A DNA stretch of 64,000 nucleotides from Kribbella sp. ALI-6-A (GCF_001984195.1 NZ_MTQN01000012.1:2356001-2420000); one strand, 5' to 3'. Positions 48,665 to 56,946 are shown, numbered from the stretch's first letter. Notes: generated from the letters alone by a model not told the origin. Program-made: numbers and translations.

Positions 48665-48761
48665 GGCACCCCACCCTTCTCGATCCGGGCAGGACTGTAC
48701 TTGCCGAATTACCCGGCGGCCAGGTTTCGCCGGAATTCAAATGGGCGATTAAAAGTCTCCG

Positions 48762-48790
48762 TTGACGTGTCAGGTTTCCGGAACTAGGTT
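48762..48790 (+). promoter_or_regulatory. Promoter for the SGNH-P450-esterase-hmo-hpgT operon
   Basis: TTGACG (48762-48767) and TAGGTT (48785-48790) are separated by 17 bases, about 70 bases upstream of the start codon. Direct repeats CAGGTTTCGCCGGAA (48721-48735) and CAGGTTTCCGGAA (48771-48783) flank and overlap it, spaced 50 bases, and may be activator or repressor sites shared with the divergent AMP ligase gene. Confidence 0.65.
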
Positions 48791-48858
48791 GCCGTCACCG
48801 CCACTCGCGCCGGGTATTTCCGATCCGTGCGCGCTTCAACCCAATGGGGGGTTGTTCC

Positions 48859-50193
48859 ATGCGCATTCCCAGTACTGTCCGAACGGCCGCGCTCGCCGCG
48901 GCTGTCTCGCTGGCCGGCTCGGCGCTGGTCTTCACCGGCTCCGAGGCCGGCAGCTCGTCCGGGTCGCAGAACGCGTCGGCCGAGGTCCAGAGCGCGTCGA
49001 CCGGTGGCCAAGAGGGCAAGGCCACGTGGGTCGGCAGCTGGTCCACCGGTGTCACCAAGCCCGAGAGCGCCGGCTTCACCGCCACCGGCCTGAACGACCA
49101 GAGCGCCCGGTACGTCGTCCGCCCGTCGGTCGGTGGCGACAAGGTCCGGATCCGGTTCTCCAACATCTACGGCGACCGGCCGGTGCGGATCGGCGCCGCC
49201 ACCGCCGCGAAGGCGAACACCGCGACGCCGGCGATGTCCGACCTCGACCCGGCCTCGAAGCGCACGCTGACCTTCGGCGGCAAGACCACCGCCACGATGA
49301 CCCGGGGCGGCGAGCTGCTCAGCGACCCGATCGACCTGCGGATCCCCGACCTGGCCACGCTGGTGATCAGCGTCTACTACCCGACCGCCACCGGTCCGTT
49401 GTCGTGGCACGCGCAGTCGTTCCAGGAGAACTACTTCGGCCCGGGCAACCTGACCGACGAGACCACCGGTACGGCGTACACGACCACCCGCGCGTGCTGC
49501 TGGACGCTGCTGTCCGGCGTCGACGTGCGCACCGACGACGCGGACGGATCGGTTGTTGTGCTGGGTGACTCGATCGCGGACGGCGTCGGCAGTACGGCGA
49601 ACGCGAACAACCGCTGGCCCGACCAGCTGGCCGAGCGGCTGGCCGCCGACGACCGGCGCCGGACCGCGGGCGTGCTCAACGTCGGCATCGCGGGCAACCG
49701 GCTCAACAGCGACGGCAGCGACCCCATCCTGGGCGCGCCCGGCTTCCAGCAGATCGGCCTGAACGCGCTGGCCCGGCTGAACGAGGACGTCTTCGCGCAG
49801 ACCAGGCCGGAGACGGTGATCACCCACCTCGGCGTCAACGACCTGTGGATGGACAACGCCTCGGCGGACCAGATCATCGCCGCGCTGCAGCAGATCAACG
49901 CCCAGCTGAAGGAGCACGGGATCCGCAGCCTGGCCGCGACCATCACGCCGTACGAGGGCTTCACCACGCCTGGCGGCTGGACCGCGGAGAAGGAGGCGAA
50001 CCGGCAGGCGGTGAACGCCTGGCTGCGGAACTCGCCCGGCTTCGACGGGGTGATCGACTTCGACAAGGTGGTCCGTGACCCGGCCGCGCCGACGAAGCTG
50101 CGCGCCGAGTACGACTCTGGTGACCACATCCACATGAACGACGCGGGCTACCAGGCGATGGCGAACTCGATCCCGCTGCAGCTGGTCCGGTGA
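48859..50193 (+). CDS. Secreted SGNH hydrolase (SEST-like)
   Basis: This 444-residue protein has a signal peptide (MRIPSTVRTAALAAAVSLAGSALVF) and a mature SGNH domain with VVLGDSIADGVGS (Ser), VGIAGNRL (Gly), THLGVNDLW (Asn) and DHIHMNDAGYQ (Asp-x-x-His). A beta-sandwich of about 150 residues precedes the catalytic domain. The start is ATG 48859 after GGGGGG; an in-frame ATG at 48844 is possible. As the only secreted enzyme in the cluster it may release an active form of the product outside the cell, or just be a neighbour. The P450 gene starts 7 bases after its stop. Confidence 0.85.
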   Translation: MRIPSTVRTAALAAAVSLAGSALVFTGSEAGSSSGSQNASAEVQSASTGGQEGKATWVGSWSTGVTKPESAGFTATGLNDQSARYVVRPSVGGDKVRIRFSNIYGDRPVRIGAATAAKANTATPAMSDLDPASKRTLTFGGKTTATMTRGGELLSDPIDLRIPDLATLVISVYYPTATGPLSWHAQSFQENYFGPGNLTDETTGTAYTTTRACCWTLLSGVDVRTDDADGSVVVLGDSIADGVGSTANANNRWPDQLAERLAADDRRRTAGVLNVGIAGNRLNSDGSDPILGAPGFQQIGLNALARLNEDVFAQTRPETVITHLGVNDLWMDNASADQIIAALQQINAQLKEHGIRSLAATITPYEGFTTPGGWTAEKEANRQAVNAWLRNSPGFDGVIDFDKVVRDPAAPTKLRAEYDSGDHIHMNDAGYQAMANSIPLQLVR

Positions 50194-50200
50194 GTCGCTG

Positions 50201-51511
50201 ATGACCGCCGCCGCCCAGGTGCTGCAAGGACTGTTCAGCGCAGCGGGTCTCGAGGACCCGTACCGGTACTACGCCGAGCTGCGAAGACACGGTCCGGTCT
50301 CCCTCATCGGGGGCAGCAGCCCCTACGCGGCGGTGGTCACCGGGTACGACGCGGTGAACCAGGTCCTGCGCGACCCGCGGGTGCGGGTCACCGACGACGT
50401 GTTCGCCGACGAGCAGGCCGGTCCCGGGTGGCGAGAGCATCCGGTGCTGGCCGCGCTGCACAACTCGATGATGTACAGCAACGGCGATCGGCACACCCGC
50501 GCGCGGCAGCTGCTCCAGCAGGTCTTCACGCCCCGCCGCGTGCAGGAGTTGCAGCCGGCGATGGTCCGGCAGATCGGGCAACTGATCGACGGCCTGGCTG
50601 ATCGGCTGGCCGCGGACGGGGAGGCGGACTTCATGACCGAGTTCGCCTACTTGCTGCCCAGCAGCGTGGTTGCCGCGTTGCTGGGGATCCCGGAGCACGA
50701 CCTGGCGTGGTTCCGGCCGCGGGTTGAGCGGATCGTCGAGTTCCTGGACGTGACCGGCAAGACCGACGAGGTGCTGCGCCGGGCGAACGACGCGACGGTG
50801 GAGCTGAGCGACTACTACCACCGGCTGATCGCCGAACGCCGGCGGTCGCCGTCCGACGACCTGATCAGCCGGCTGGTCAGCGCCGAGCACGACGTCTCCG
50901 ACGACGAACTGGTCTGCAACCTGCTGGTCCTGTTCAACGCCAGCTTCGTGACGACGATCCATCTGCTGGGCAACGGCATGTGGTTGCTGCTCGACCGTCC
51001 CGAACTGCGCTCGTGCCCACCGGAACAGTTCGTCGAGGAGGTGCTCCGGTACGAGTCACCGGTCCAGTTCGTCGCCCGGTACGCCGACGATGTGCTCGAG
51101 ATCGCCGGCACGACGATCCCGCCGAAAGAGGTGTTCCTCGTGATGCTCGGCGCCGCCAACCGCGATCCGGCGAACTTCCCCGAGCCGGACCGCTTCGACC
51201 CGGCCCGCTTCGCTCGCGATCCTTACACCCACACAGCGGAACGCCGCGCTGGAGGGAACATGCGGTGGGGGGCGGCTCCCACCGACGGCGCCGCAGGCGC
51301 CGGCGGCGAGAACTCGCGGCCGTTGAGCTTCGGAGTCGGACCGCACTTCTGCCTTGGAGCCTCGCTTGCTCGGGCGGAGGCGCAGTTGGCGTTTCCTCTG
51401 CTCCTGCAGCGGTTTCCGGGGTTGCGGAAGGTCCGTCCGCCGGTGCGGTATCCGCAACAGTTCCTGCGTGGGTTCGAGTCGATGCCAGTGGAGGTGTGCG
51501 ATGCCCCTTGA
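50201..51511 (+). CDS. Cytochrome P450 with in-frame insertion before the heme loop
   Basis: This 436-residue bacterial class I P450 has the ExxR motif EEVLRYESPVQF, the I-helix segment FNASFVTTIHLLGNG (the usual Ala-Gly-x-x-Thr region, altered to Asn-Ala-Ser) and the heme loop FGVGPHFCLGASLARAE with Cys about residue 384. Between DPYTH and SRPLSFG there is an unusual insertion of about 28 residues (about residues 347-374), encoded by palindromic DNA (51263-51301). It is likely to oxidise an aromatic or alkyl part of the product. It overlaps the esterase gene by 11 bases and needs a ferredoxin from elsewhere. Confidence 0.87.
   Translation: MTAAAQVLQGLFSAAGLEDPYRYYAELRRHGPVSLIGGSSPYAAVVTGYDAVNQVLRDPRVRVTDDVFADEQAGPGWREHPVLAALHNSMMYSNGDRHTRARQLLQQVFTPRRVQELQPAMVRQIGQLIDGLADRLAADGEADFMTEFAYLLPSSVVAALLGIPEHDLAWFRPRVERIVEFLDVTGKTDEVLRRANDATVELSDYYHRLIAERRRSPSDDLISRLVSAEHDVSDDELVCNLLVLFNASFVTTIHLLGNGMWLLLDRPELRSCPPEQFVEEVLRYESPVQFVARYADDVLEIAGTTIPPKEVFLVMLGAANRDPANFPEPDRFDPARFARDPYTHTAERRAGGNMRWGAAPTDGAAGAGGENSRPLSFGVGPHFCLGASLARAEAQLAFPLLLQRFPGLRKVRPPVRYPQQFLRGFESMPVEVCDAP
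51263..51301. repeat. Palindromic insertion within the P450 coding sequence
   Basis: CGGTGGG (51263-51269) and CCCACCG (51278-51284) form a 7-base stem with an 8-base loop, followed by GGCGCC-GCA-GGCGCC (51287-51301). It coincides with the extra loop of about 28 residues before the heme motif and keeps the frame. It resembles the GNAT insertion in layout but not in sequence. Confidence 0.55.
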
Positions 51512-52421
51512 TCCGCAAGTAGCAGCGCTGCGTGCCCAGCGCGCGGCGGACGACGTACCGCAGCTCTACACCCAGACGCTCGCCGAGGCCCGGGCCGCCG
51601 ATCTGGCGTCGATCCGGGCCGCCGGCGGGGAGGTGGAGCCGGTCCACTCGGTCGAGGACGTCTTCGTCGACGACCTCGGCCTGCCGCTGCGGATCTACCG
51701 GCCCGAGGGCGACGGGCCGATGCCGACGCTGGTCTACTTCTTCGGCGGTGGCTGGACGCTCGGCAGCATCGACACCGCGGACGGCATCTGCCGCCGGCTC
51801 GTCAACGCGGCCGGCTGCCAGGTGATCACCGTCGGGTACCGGCTCGCGCCCGAGCATCCCTTTCCCGCGGCGGTGCACGACTGCCACCGGGCAACTTCCT
51901 GGATCGCGAAGGCCCCTTTTGTCGATCCCGAGCGGATCGTCGTCGGTGGCGACAGCGCGGGTGGCAACCTCGCCGCGGCGACCACGTTGCTTGCCCGGGA
52001 CAACGGCCCCGGGCTGGCCGGGCAACTGCTCGTGTACCCGAACACGCTCTATGGCTCCGACACCGCCAGCATGCGAGCCGGTGACGACCCGTATCTGTTC
52101 AACCGTACGTCGGTGAACTGGTACTGGAACCACTACCTCACCGACCCCGCCCAGGGCGCCGATCCGCTCGCGTCCCCGATGCTCGCGTCGTCCCACGCGG
52201 GTCTGCCGCCTGCGCTGGTGATCACCGCGGAGTTCGATCCGCTCCGCGACGAAGGCGAGTTCTATGCCGAGAAGTTGTTCGCCGCGGGCGTTCCCACCAC
52301 CCTGACCCGCTACGACGGGATGGTCCACGGCTTCTTCGCGATGTCCGGGGTGGTGGACGCCGGAGGGCGAGCGATCGAGGAAGCGGCGACGTGGTTGCAG
52401 GGAATCTTCGGCAATGACTGA
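51501..52421 (+). CDS. HSL-type alpha/beta hydrolase (esterase)
   Basis: This 306-residue esterase of the hormone-sensitive-lipase family has the oxyanion segment VYFFGGGWTLGS (in place of the usual HGGG), the nucleophile GGDSAGGNLAA (Ser about 154), the Asp in TAEFDPLRD and the His in GMVHGFFAM. The frame is open from 51354, but the ATG at 51501 starts the family-like N terminus (MPLDPQVAAL) and overlaps the P450 stop. It may hydrolyse an ester or thioester intermediate or trim the product. It overlaps the next gene by 8 bases. Confidence 0.87.
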   Translation: MPLDPQVAALRAQRAADDVPQLYTQTLAEARAADLASIRAAGGEVEPVHSVEDVFVDDLGLPLRIYRPEGDGPMPTLVYFFGGGWTLGSIDTADGICRRLVNAAGCQVITVGYRLAPEHPFPAAVHDCHRATSWIAKAPFVDPERIVVGGDSAGGNLAAATTLLARDNGPGLAGQLLVYPNTLYGSDTASMRAGDDPYLFNRTSVNWYWNHYLTDPAQGADPLASPMLASSHAGLPPALVITAEFDPLRDEGEFYAEKLFAAGVPTTLTRYDGMVHGFFAMSGVVDAGGRAIEEAATWLQGIFGND

Positions 52422-53472
52422 AGCTGTCTGTCTCGCGGACTACGAAGGGCTCGCCGGGTGCGTGCTGGCCGAGTCGGTGCGCGACTTCGTTGCCGGCGGC
52501 AGCGGTGCTGAGCTGACCTTGCGGGGCAATCGTCGCGCGCTGGACTCGGTGCGGGTGGTGCCTCGGGTGATGGCCGGCGTGGAAGCGGCCGATCCCGCGT
52601 GCCGCTTGGTGGGAACGGCTTCGGCGATGCCAGTGGCGGTGGCTCCGATGGCCTACCAGCGGCTGGTGCATCCCGACGGGGAACTGCGGCTGGCGGAAGC
52701 AGCGGCCGGCGCGGGCGTGCCGTACGTGATCTCGACCCTGAGCAGCTACCCGCTGGAAAAGATCCCGGGAGACACCTGGTTTCAGCTGTACTGGTTGCGA
52801 GATCGAGGCGTGGTCGAGTCGCTGGTCGAGCGGGCGGTCGACGCCGGGTGCTCCGCGCTGATGGTGACCGTGGACGTGCCGGTGATGGGGCGGCGGTTGC
52901 GCGACGTGCGGAACGCCTTCGCGTTACCGGACGGGATCACCGCGGCGAACTTCGAGACCACGACGCAGGCCCACACCGCCGTACCGGGGCTGTCGGCGGT
53001 GGCGGCGCACACGGCGTCCGCCTTCTCGCCGGCAGTGTCCTGGAAGGATCTGGAGTGGCTGCGCGGCAAGTGCGAGCTTCCCCTGGTGGTGAAGGGGATT
53101 CTGGACCCGCGTGACGCTCGGCACGCTGCCGACGTGGGCGCCTCGGCAGTGGTGGTGTCCAACCACGGAGGGCGGCAGCTCGATGGCGCGGTGGCGTCGA
53201 TCGACGCGATGCCCGCGGTGCTGGACGCTATTGGCAACGACCTGGAAGTGCTGTTGGACAGTGGAATCCGCAGCGGGACCGACGTTCTGAAGGCGGTCGC
53301 GATCGGCGCTTCCGGCGTACTGGTGGGCAGGCCGTTGCTGTGGGCACTGGCTGTGGACCGATGCGACGAAGCGTTCGGCCTGCTGCGGACAGAACTGACC
53401 GACGCGATGCTGCTGGCGGGCTGTGCGGACCTCGCCGCCGTCAAGGGACTGACCTGGAGAACCGATGGCTGA
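52414..53472 (+). CDS. hmo: FMN-dependent 4-hydroxymandelate oxidase (alpha-hydroxy acid oxidase)
   Basis: This 352-residue flavoprotein oxidises 4-hydroxymandelate to 4-hydroxyphenylglyoxylate, the second step of 4-hydroxyphenylglycine biosynthesis. Family motifs are SALMVTVDVPVMGRRLRD, VVKGILDPRDARHAADVGAS and the catalytic VVVSNHGGRQLDG with His. The C-terminal flavin-binding end is LLDSGIRSGTDVLKAVAIGA and VLVGRPLLWAL. Lactate or mandelate oxidases have the same motifs, but adjacency to an HpgT-like aminotransferase and an hmaS gene in the cluster makes hydroxymandelate the likely substrate. One TTA codon is at 52924-52926. It overlaps the next gene by 8 bases. Confidence 0.85.
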   Translation: MTEAVCLADYEGLAGCVLAESVRDFVAGGSGAELTLRGNRRALDSVRVVPRVMAGVEAADPACRLVGTASAMPVAVAPMAYQRLVHPDGELRLAEAAAGAGVPYVISTLSSYPLEKIPGDTWFQLYWLRDRGVVESLVERAVDAGCSALMVTVDVPVMGRRLRDVRNAFALPDGITAANFETTTQAHTAVPGLSAVAAHTASAFSPAVSWKDLEWLRGKCELPLVVKGILDPRDARHAADVGASAVVVSNHGGRQLDGAVASIDAMPAVLDAIGNDLEVLLDSGIRSGTDVLKAVAIGASGVLVGRPLLWALAVDRCDEAFGLLRTELTDAMLLAGCADLAAVKGLTWRTDG

Positions 53473-54748
53473 CCTCGACCTCACCGAGCTGCACGGCGCG
53501 TTGACCGATCGCGCGCTCAACTCGATGAACTTCCTCAACGAGGTCGCCCAGCACTACCCGAACGCGATCTCCCTCGCGGCCGGCCGGCCCGCCGAACAGT
53601 TCTACGCGGTCGAGGACCTGCACTCCTACCTGGACACGTTCTGCGACTACCTGCGTGACGAACTCGGGTACGACGAGGCGGCGGTCCGGCGGACGATCTT
53701 CCAGTACGGGCGGACGAAGGGCATCGTGCACCAACTGGTCGCGCGCAACCTGCTCGCCGACGAGGACATCACCGTCGACCCCGAAGCGCTGGTCGTCACG
53801 GTCGGTTGCCAGGAGGCGATGGTGCTCGCCCTCCGGGCCCTGCGCGCGACTCCCGCCGACGTGCTGCTCGCCGTCTCCCCGGCGTACGTCGGGATCACCG
53901 GCGCCGCCCGGCTGCTCGATCTTGCTGTCCTGCCGGTTGCCGGTGGCAACGGCGGAGTCGATTTCGACGACCTGGTCGCAGTGATCAAGACAGCCCGGGC
54001 CGACGGCCTCCGCCCGCGCGCCTGTTACGTGATGCCCGACTTCGCGAACCCGTCCGGCCTCAGCCTCGACCTGGACACGCGGCAACGGCTGCTCGACGTC
54101 GCGGCCGAACAGGACCTGCTGCTGCTCGAGGACAACCCGTACGGACTGTTCCCGGCCGAAGGCATCGAGCGGCTGCCGACGCTGAAGGCGCTCGACACCG
54201 AGCGGCGGGTGATCTATCTCGGATCGTTCGCCAAGACCGCGTTGCCCGGCGCACGCGTCGGGTACGTCGTCGCCGACCAGGTGGTCGCGCACCCCGACGG
54301 GACCACCAGCCTGCTCGCCGACGAACTGTCGAAGATCAAGAGCATGCTCACCGTGAACACCTCGGCGATCGGCCAGGCGATGATCGGCGGCAAACTCCTG
54401 CAGCACGACTGCAGCCTGGTCGCGGCCAACGAGCGCGAGCGAGCGACGTACGCCGAGAACCTTCGCGCGCTGACCGAGGGGCTGGCGGCCCGGTTCCCCG
54501 GCGGCGAGGTCAGCTGGAACGTGCCGTCGGGTGGGTTCTTCCTGGTGGTGACGGTGCCGTTCGTGGTCGACGACGCGTTGCTGGCGAAGTCGGCCCAGGA
54601 GTACGGCGTGCTGTGGACGCCGATGAGCCACTTCTACGACGGTGACACCCCGATCCACGCGCTCCGGCTGTCCTGCAGCTCGGTGACGCCGGCCGAGATC
54701 GAGCCGGCGCTGGACCGCCTGGCCGCGCTGATCCGCGACCAGCTCTGA
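53465..54748 (+). CDS. hpgT: PLP-dependent aminotransferase, HpgT-like
   Basis: This 427-residue fold-type I aminotransferase belongs to the MocR-like/2-aminoadipate group used by HpgT. The PLP Lys is near residue 256 in the segment YLGSFAKTALPGARVGYV, with DFANPSGL and the PLP-contact region near DNPYGLFPAEGIE. HpgT makes 4-hydroxyphenylglycine from 4-hydroxyphenylglyoxylate with an amino donor such as tyrosine, closing the route started by HmaS. It is the last gene of the operon. No terminator is visible between it and the MFS gene 85 bases on. Confidence 0.83.
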   Translation: MADLDLTELHGALTDRALNSMNFLNEVAQHYPNAISLAAGRPAEQFYAVEDLHSYLDTFCDYLRDELGYDEAAVRRTIFQYGRTKGIVHQLVARNLLADEDITVDPEALVVTVGCQEAMVLALRALRATPADVLLAVSPAYVGITGAARLLDLAVLPVAGGNGGVDFDDLVAVIKTARADGLRPRACYVMPDFANPSGLSLDLDTRQRLLDVAAEQDLLLLEDNPYGLFPAEGIERLPTLKALDTERRVIYLGSFAKTALPGARVGYVVADQVVAHPDGTTSLLADELSKIKSMLTVNTSAIGQAMIGGKLLQHDCSLVAANERERATYAENLRALTEGLAARFPGGEVSWNVPSGGFFLVVTVPFVVDDALLAKSAQEYGVLWTPMSHFYDGDTPIHALRLSCSSVTPAEIEPALDRLAALIRDQL

Positions 54749-54750
54749 GA

Positions 54751-54774
54751 TTGGTCCTCTCCACGGCGTACCAA
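54751..54774. promoter_or_regulatory. Inverted repeat upstream of MFS transporter 2
   Basis: TTGGT (54751-54755) and ACCAA (54770-54774) are 5-base arms with a 14-base spacer just after the hpgT stop. This could be an operator for the exporter gene. The half-sites are short, so the call is tentative. Confidence 0.35.
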
Positions 54775-54832
54775 CTGGATCTGTCTGCCGGACCGGTTCG
54801 TTCCTAGCGTGGAGCCATGACCAGCCTCGCTT

Positions 54833-56008
54833 GTGAACCCCCCCGTCGCGCTCCGGCCCGAGCGTCTCGTCACGCCGCAGTTCGCCCGGCTGCTGATCGC
54901 CACCTTCGGATCCGGCCTGAGCATGTACCTGCTGACCTCGGTCGTACCGCTCTACCTGGCCGCGAACGGCGCCGGCGGGATCGGCGCCGGCCTGTCCACC
55001 GGCACGATGATGTTCGCGGCGGTCGCCGTCGAGCTGGTCGTGCCGGCGATGCTGCGCCGGTTCGGCTACCGCGCGACGCTCGCGCTGGGACTGGTTCTGC
55101 TGGGAGCGCCGAGCATCGCCCTGGTCTTCTCGGCGTCGATGCCGCTGGTGCTCGCGGTCTGCGTGGTCCGGGGCGCCGGTCTGGCGATCATGGTGGTCGG
55201 CGCGGTCGCCCTGGTCGCCGAGATCACCCCCGCGGCCCGGCGCGGCGAAGCTCTGGGCGTGTACGGCGTGGTCGTCGGCCTCCCGGCCGCGCTCGGCCTG
55301 CCGCTCGGCGTCTACCTGACCGGCGTAGTCGGCTTCGGCACTCTGTTCGTCCTGGCCGCCGTCTGCTCCCTCGCGGGACTAGCTGCTCTGTCGACGATGC
55401 CGGGTCGGCCGGCGGTCGCTGACGAGGAGCACCACGTACAGGTGCTGGGCGGCTTGCGGGGAAGCGGTCTGGTGATGCCGTCGCTGGTCTTCGCTGCCGT
55501 GACTGTTGCTGCAGGCATCAGCGTCACCTTCCTGCCGCTGGCCTCGGGCAACCATGCGCTGGTGGCGGTCGCCCTGCTCATCCAGTCGGTCACGGCGCCC
55601 GCCGCACGCTGGGTCGCCGGCCGCTTGGGCGATCGCGTCGGACCCGCCAAGCTCCTGCCTCCCGCGCTGGTGCTGGCCGCGATCGGCGCCGCGTCCCTGG
55701 TCTTCGTCGGTACGCCGGCCGCGGTGCTGGCGGGCGCCGTCTGCTTCGGGATCGGCTTCGGCGCCGCGCAGAACCTGACCTTGGCGATCATGTACGACCG
55801 CTCGCCGCGCAGCCGCTACGGCCAGGTCAGCGCGCTGTGGAACCTCGCGTACGACGCCGGCTGGGGCGCGGGCGCGATCCTGTTCGGCTTCGTGGTCGCG
55901 GGCGTCGGTTACCCGACGGCGTTCGGGCTCACCGCTGCCGTGCTCGCGCTGGCGATCGTGCCGGCGGCGACTCAGAGCTTGCGCAGCCGGACCCAGCGCA
56001 CCGCGTGA
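54833..56008 (+). CDS. MFS transporter 2
   Basis: This 391-residue major facilitator protein has about 12 helices beginning FARLLIATFGSGLSMYLLTSVVPLYLAANG, and the motif GRLGDRVGPAKLLPPALV after helix 8. The only in-frame start near the N terminus is GTG 54833 (VNPPVALRPERL), which has no ribosome-binding site. The ATG 54817, with GGAG upstream, is out of frame by one base across a run of seven C (54838-54844). The gene end overlaps coaA antisense by 37 bases. It is probably an exporter or resistance pump for the cluster product. Confidence 0.85.
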   Translation: MNPPVALRPERLVTPQFARLLIATFGSGLSMYLLTSVVPLYLAANGAGGIGAGLSTGTMMFAAVAVELVVPAMLRRFGYRATLALGLVLLGAPSIALVFSASMPLVLAVCVVRGAGLAIMVVGAVALVAEITPAARRGEALGVYGVVVGLPAALGLPLGVYLTGVVGFGTLFVLAAVCSLAGLAALSTMPGRPAVADEEHHVQVLGGLRGSGLVMPSLVFAAVTVAAGISVTFLPLASGNHALVAVALLIQSVTAPAARWVAGRLGDRVGPAKLLPPALVLAAIGAASLVFVGTPAAVLAGAVCFGIGFGAAQNLTLAIMYDRSPRSRYGQVSALWNLAYDAGWGAGAILFGFVVAGVGYPTAFGLTAAVLALAIVPAATQSLRSRTQRTA

Positions 56009-56946
56009 TCGGCGCCCTTGCGCAGCACCAGCGTGGCGCGGGACCGGGTGGGCAGGATGTTCTCCCGCAGGTTCGGGCCGTTGATGCCGTCCCAGAGCGA
56101 CTCCGCCTTGGCGACCGCCTCGCCGCGGCTCAGTTCGCCGTACCGGACGAAGTAGGACTCCGGGTTGCGGAACGCCGTCTCCCACAGCTTGAGGAAGCGG
56201 TGCACGTACCAGGAGCGGATGTCGTCGGCGGCCGCGTCGACGTACACGGAGAAGTCGAAGAAGTCGCTGACCGCCAGGCCGCTCTTGCCGTCGGCGTGCC
56301 GGGGCGCGGGCTGCAGCACGTTCAGGCCTTCGAGCAGCAGGATGTCGGGCTGCTCGACCGTGGTCCGGACGCCTTCGAGCCGGTCGTAGTGCAGGTGGGA
56401 GTAGACCGGGGCCTCGACGTTGTCCATCCCGGACTTCACCTCGACCACGAACCGCAGCAGCGCCTTGCGGTCGTAGGACTCCGGGAAGCCCTTGCGCAGC
56501 ATCAGGCCACGGCGCTCGAGCTCGGCGTTCGGCCACAGAAAGCCGTCGGTGGTGACCAGGGCGACCCGCGGGTGCTCGGGCCAGCGCGCCAGCAGTTCGC
56601 GCAGCAACCGAGCGGTGGTCGATTTGCCGACGGCAACCGAGCCGCCGATGCCGATCACGAACGGCGTCCGGGTCGCGCCGTGGCCGAGCGCGCTGTTGCC
56701 GAGGAACGCCTCGGTGTCGGCGTGCAGCGCGCGGGCGTGCCGGACGTACAGCGACAGGATCCGCGACAGCGGCAGGTAGACCTCACGCACTTCGTCGATG
56801 TCGATCTCGTCGCCGAGACCGCGCAGCCGCTCGATCTCCTCGGCGGTGAGCGGTGACTCGGTCGTCTCGGCCAGTTGCGCCCAGGCGGCCCGGTCCAGCT
56901 CGGTGTAGGGAGTCACCTCCCGTGGCGGCTGCAGCATGGGGCCCAT
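55972..56946 (-). CDS. coaA: Pantothenate kinase (type I)
   Basis: CoaA phosphorylates pantothenate in the first step of CoA biosynthesis. The 324-residue protein includes the N-terminal PYTELDRAAWAQLAETTESP, the Walker A GIGGSVAVGKSTTARLL (about residues 96-112), the segment VTTDGFLWPNAELERRG, YDRLEGVR and the C-terminal ENILPTRSRATLVLRKGADH. The start is ATG 56946 or ATG 56937; the first has GGGGGA close by. It is divergent from acpS, so these CoA-using genes share a short intergenic region. In many actinomycetes coaA follows glmM directly. Confidence 0.95.
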   Translation of the reverse strand: MGPMLQPPREVTPYTELDRAAWAQLAETTESPLTAEEIERLRGLGDEIDIDEVREVYLPLSRILSLYVRHARALHADTEAFLGNSALGHGATRTPFVIGIGGSVAVGKSTTARLLRELLARWPEHPRVALVTTDGFLWPNAELERRGLMLRKGFPESYDRKALLRFVVEVKSGMDNVEAPVYSHLHYDRLEGVRTTVEQPDILLLEGLNVLQPAPRHADGKSGLAVSDFFDFSVYVDAAADDIRSWYVHRFLKLWETAFRNPESYFVRYGELSRGEAVAKAESLWDGINGPNLRENILPTRSRATLVLRKGADHAVRWVRLRKL

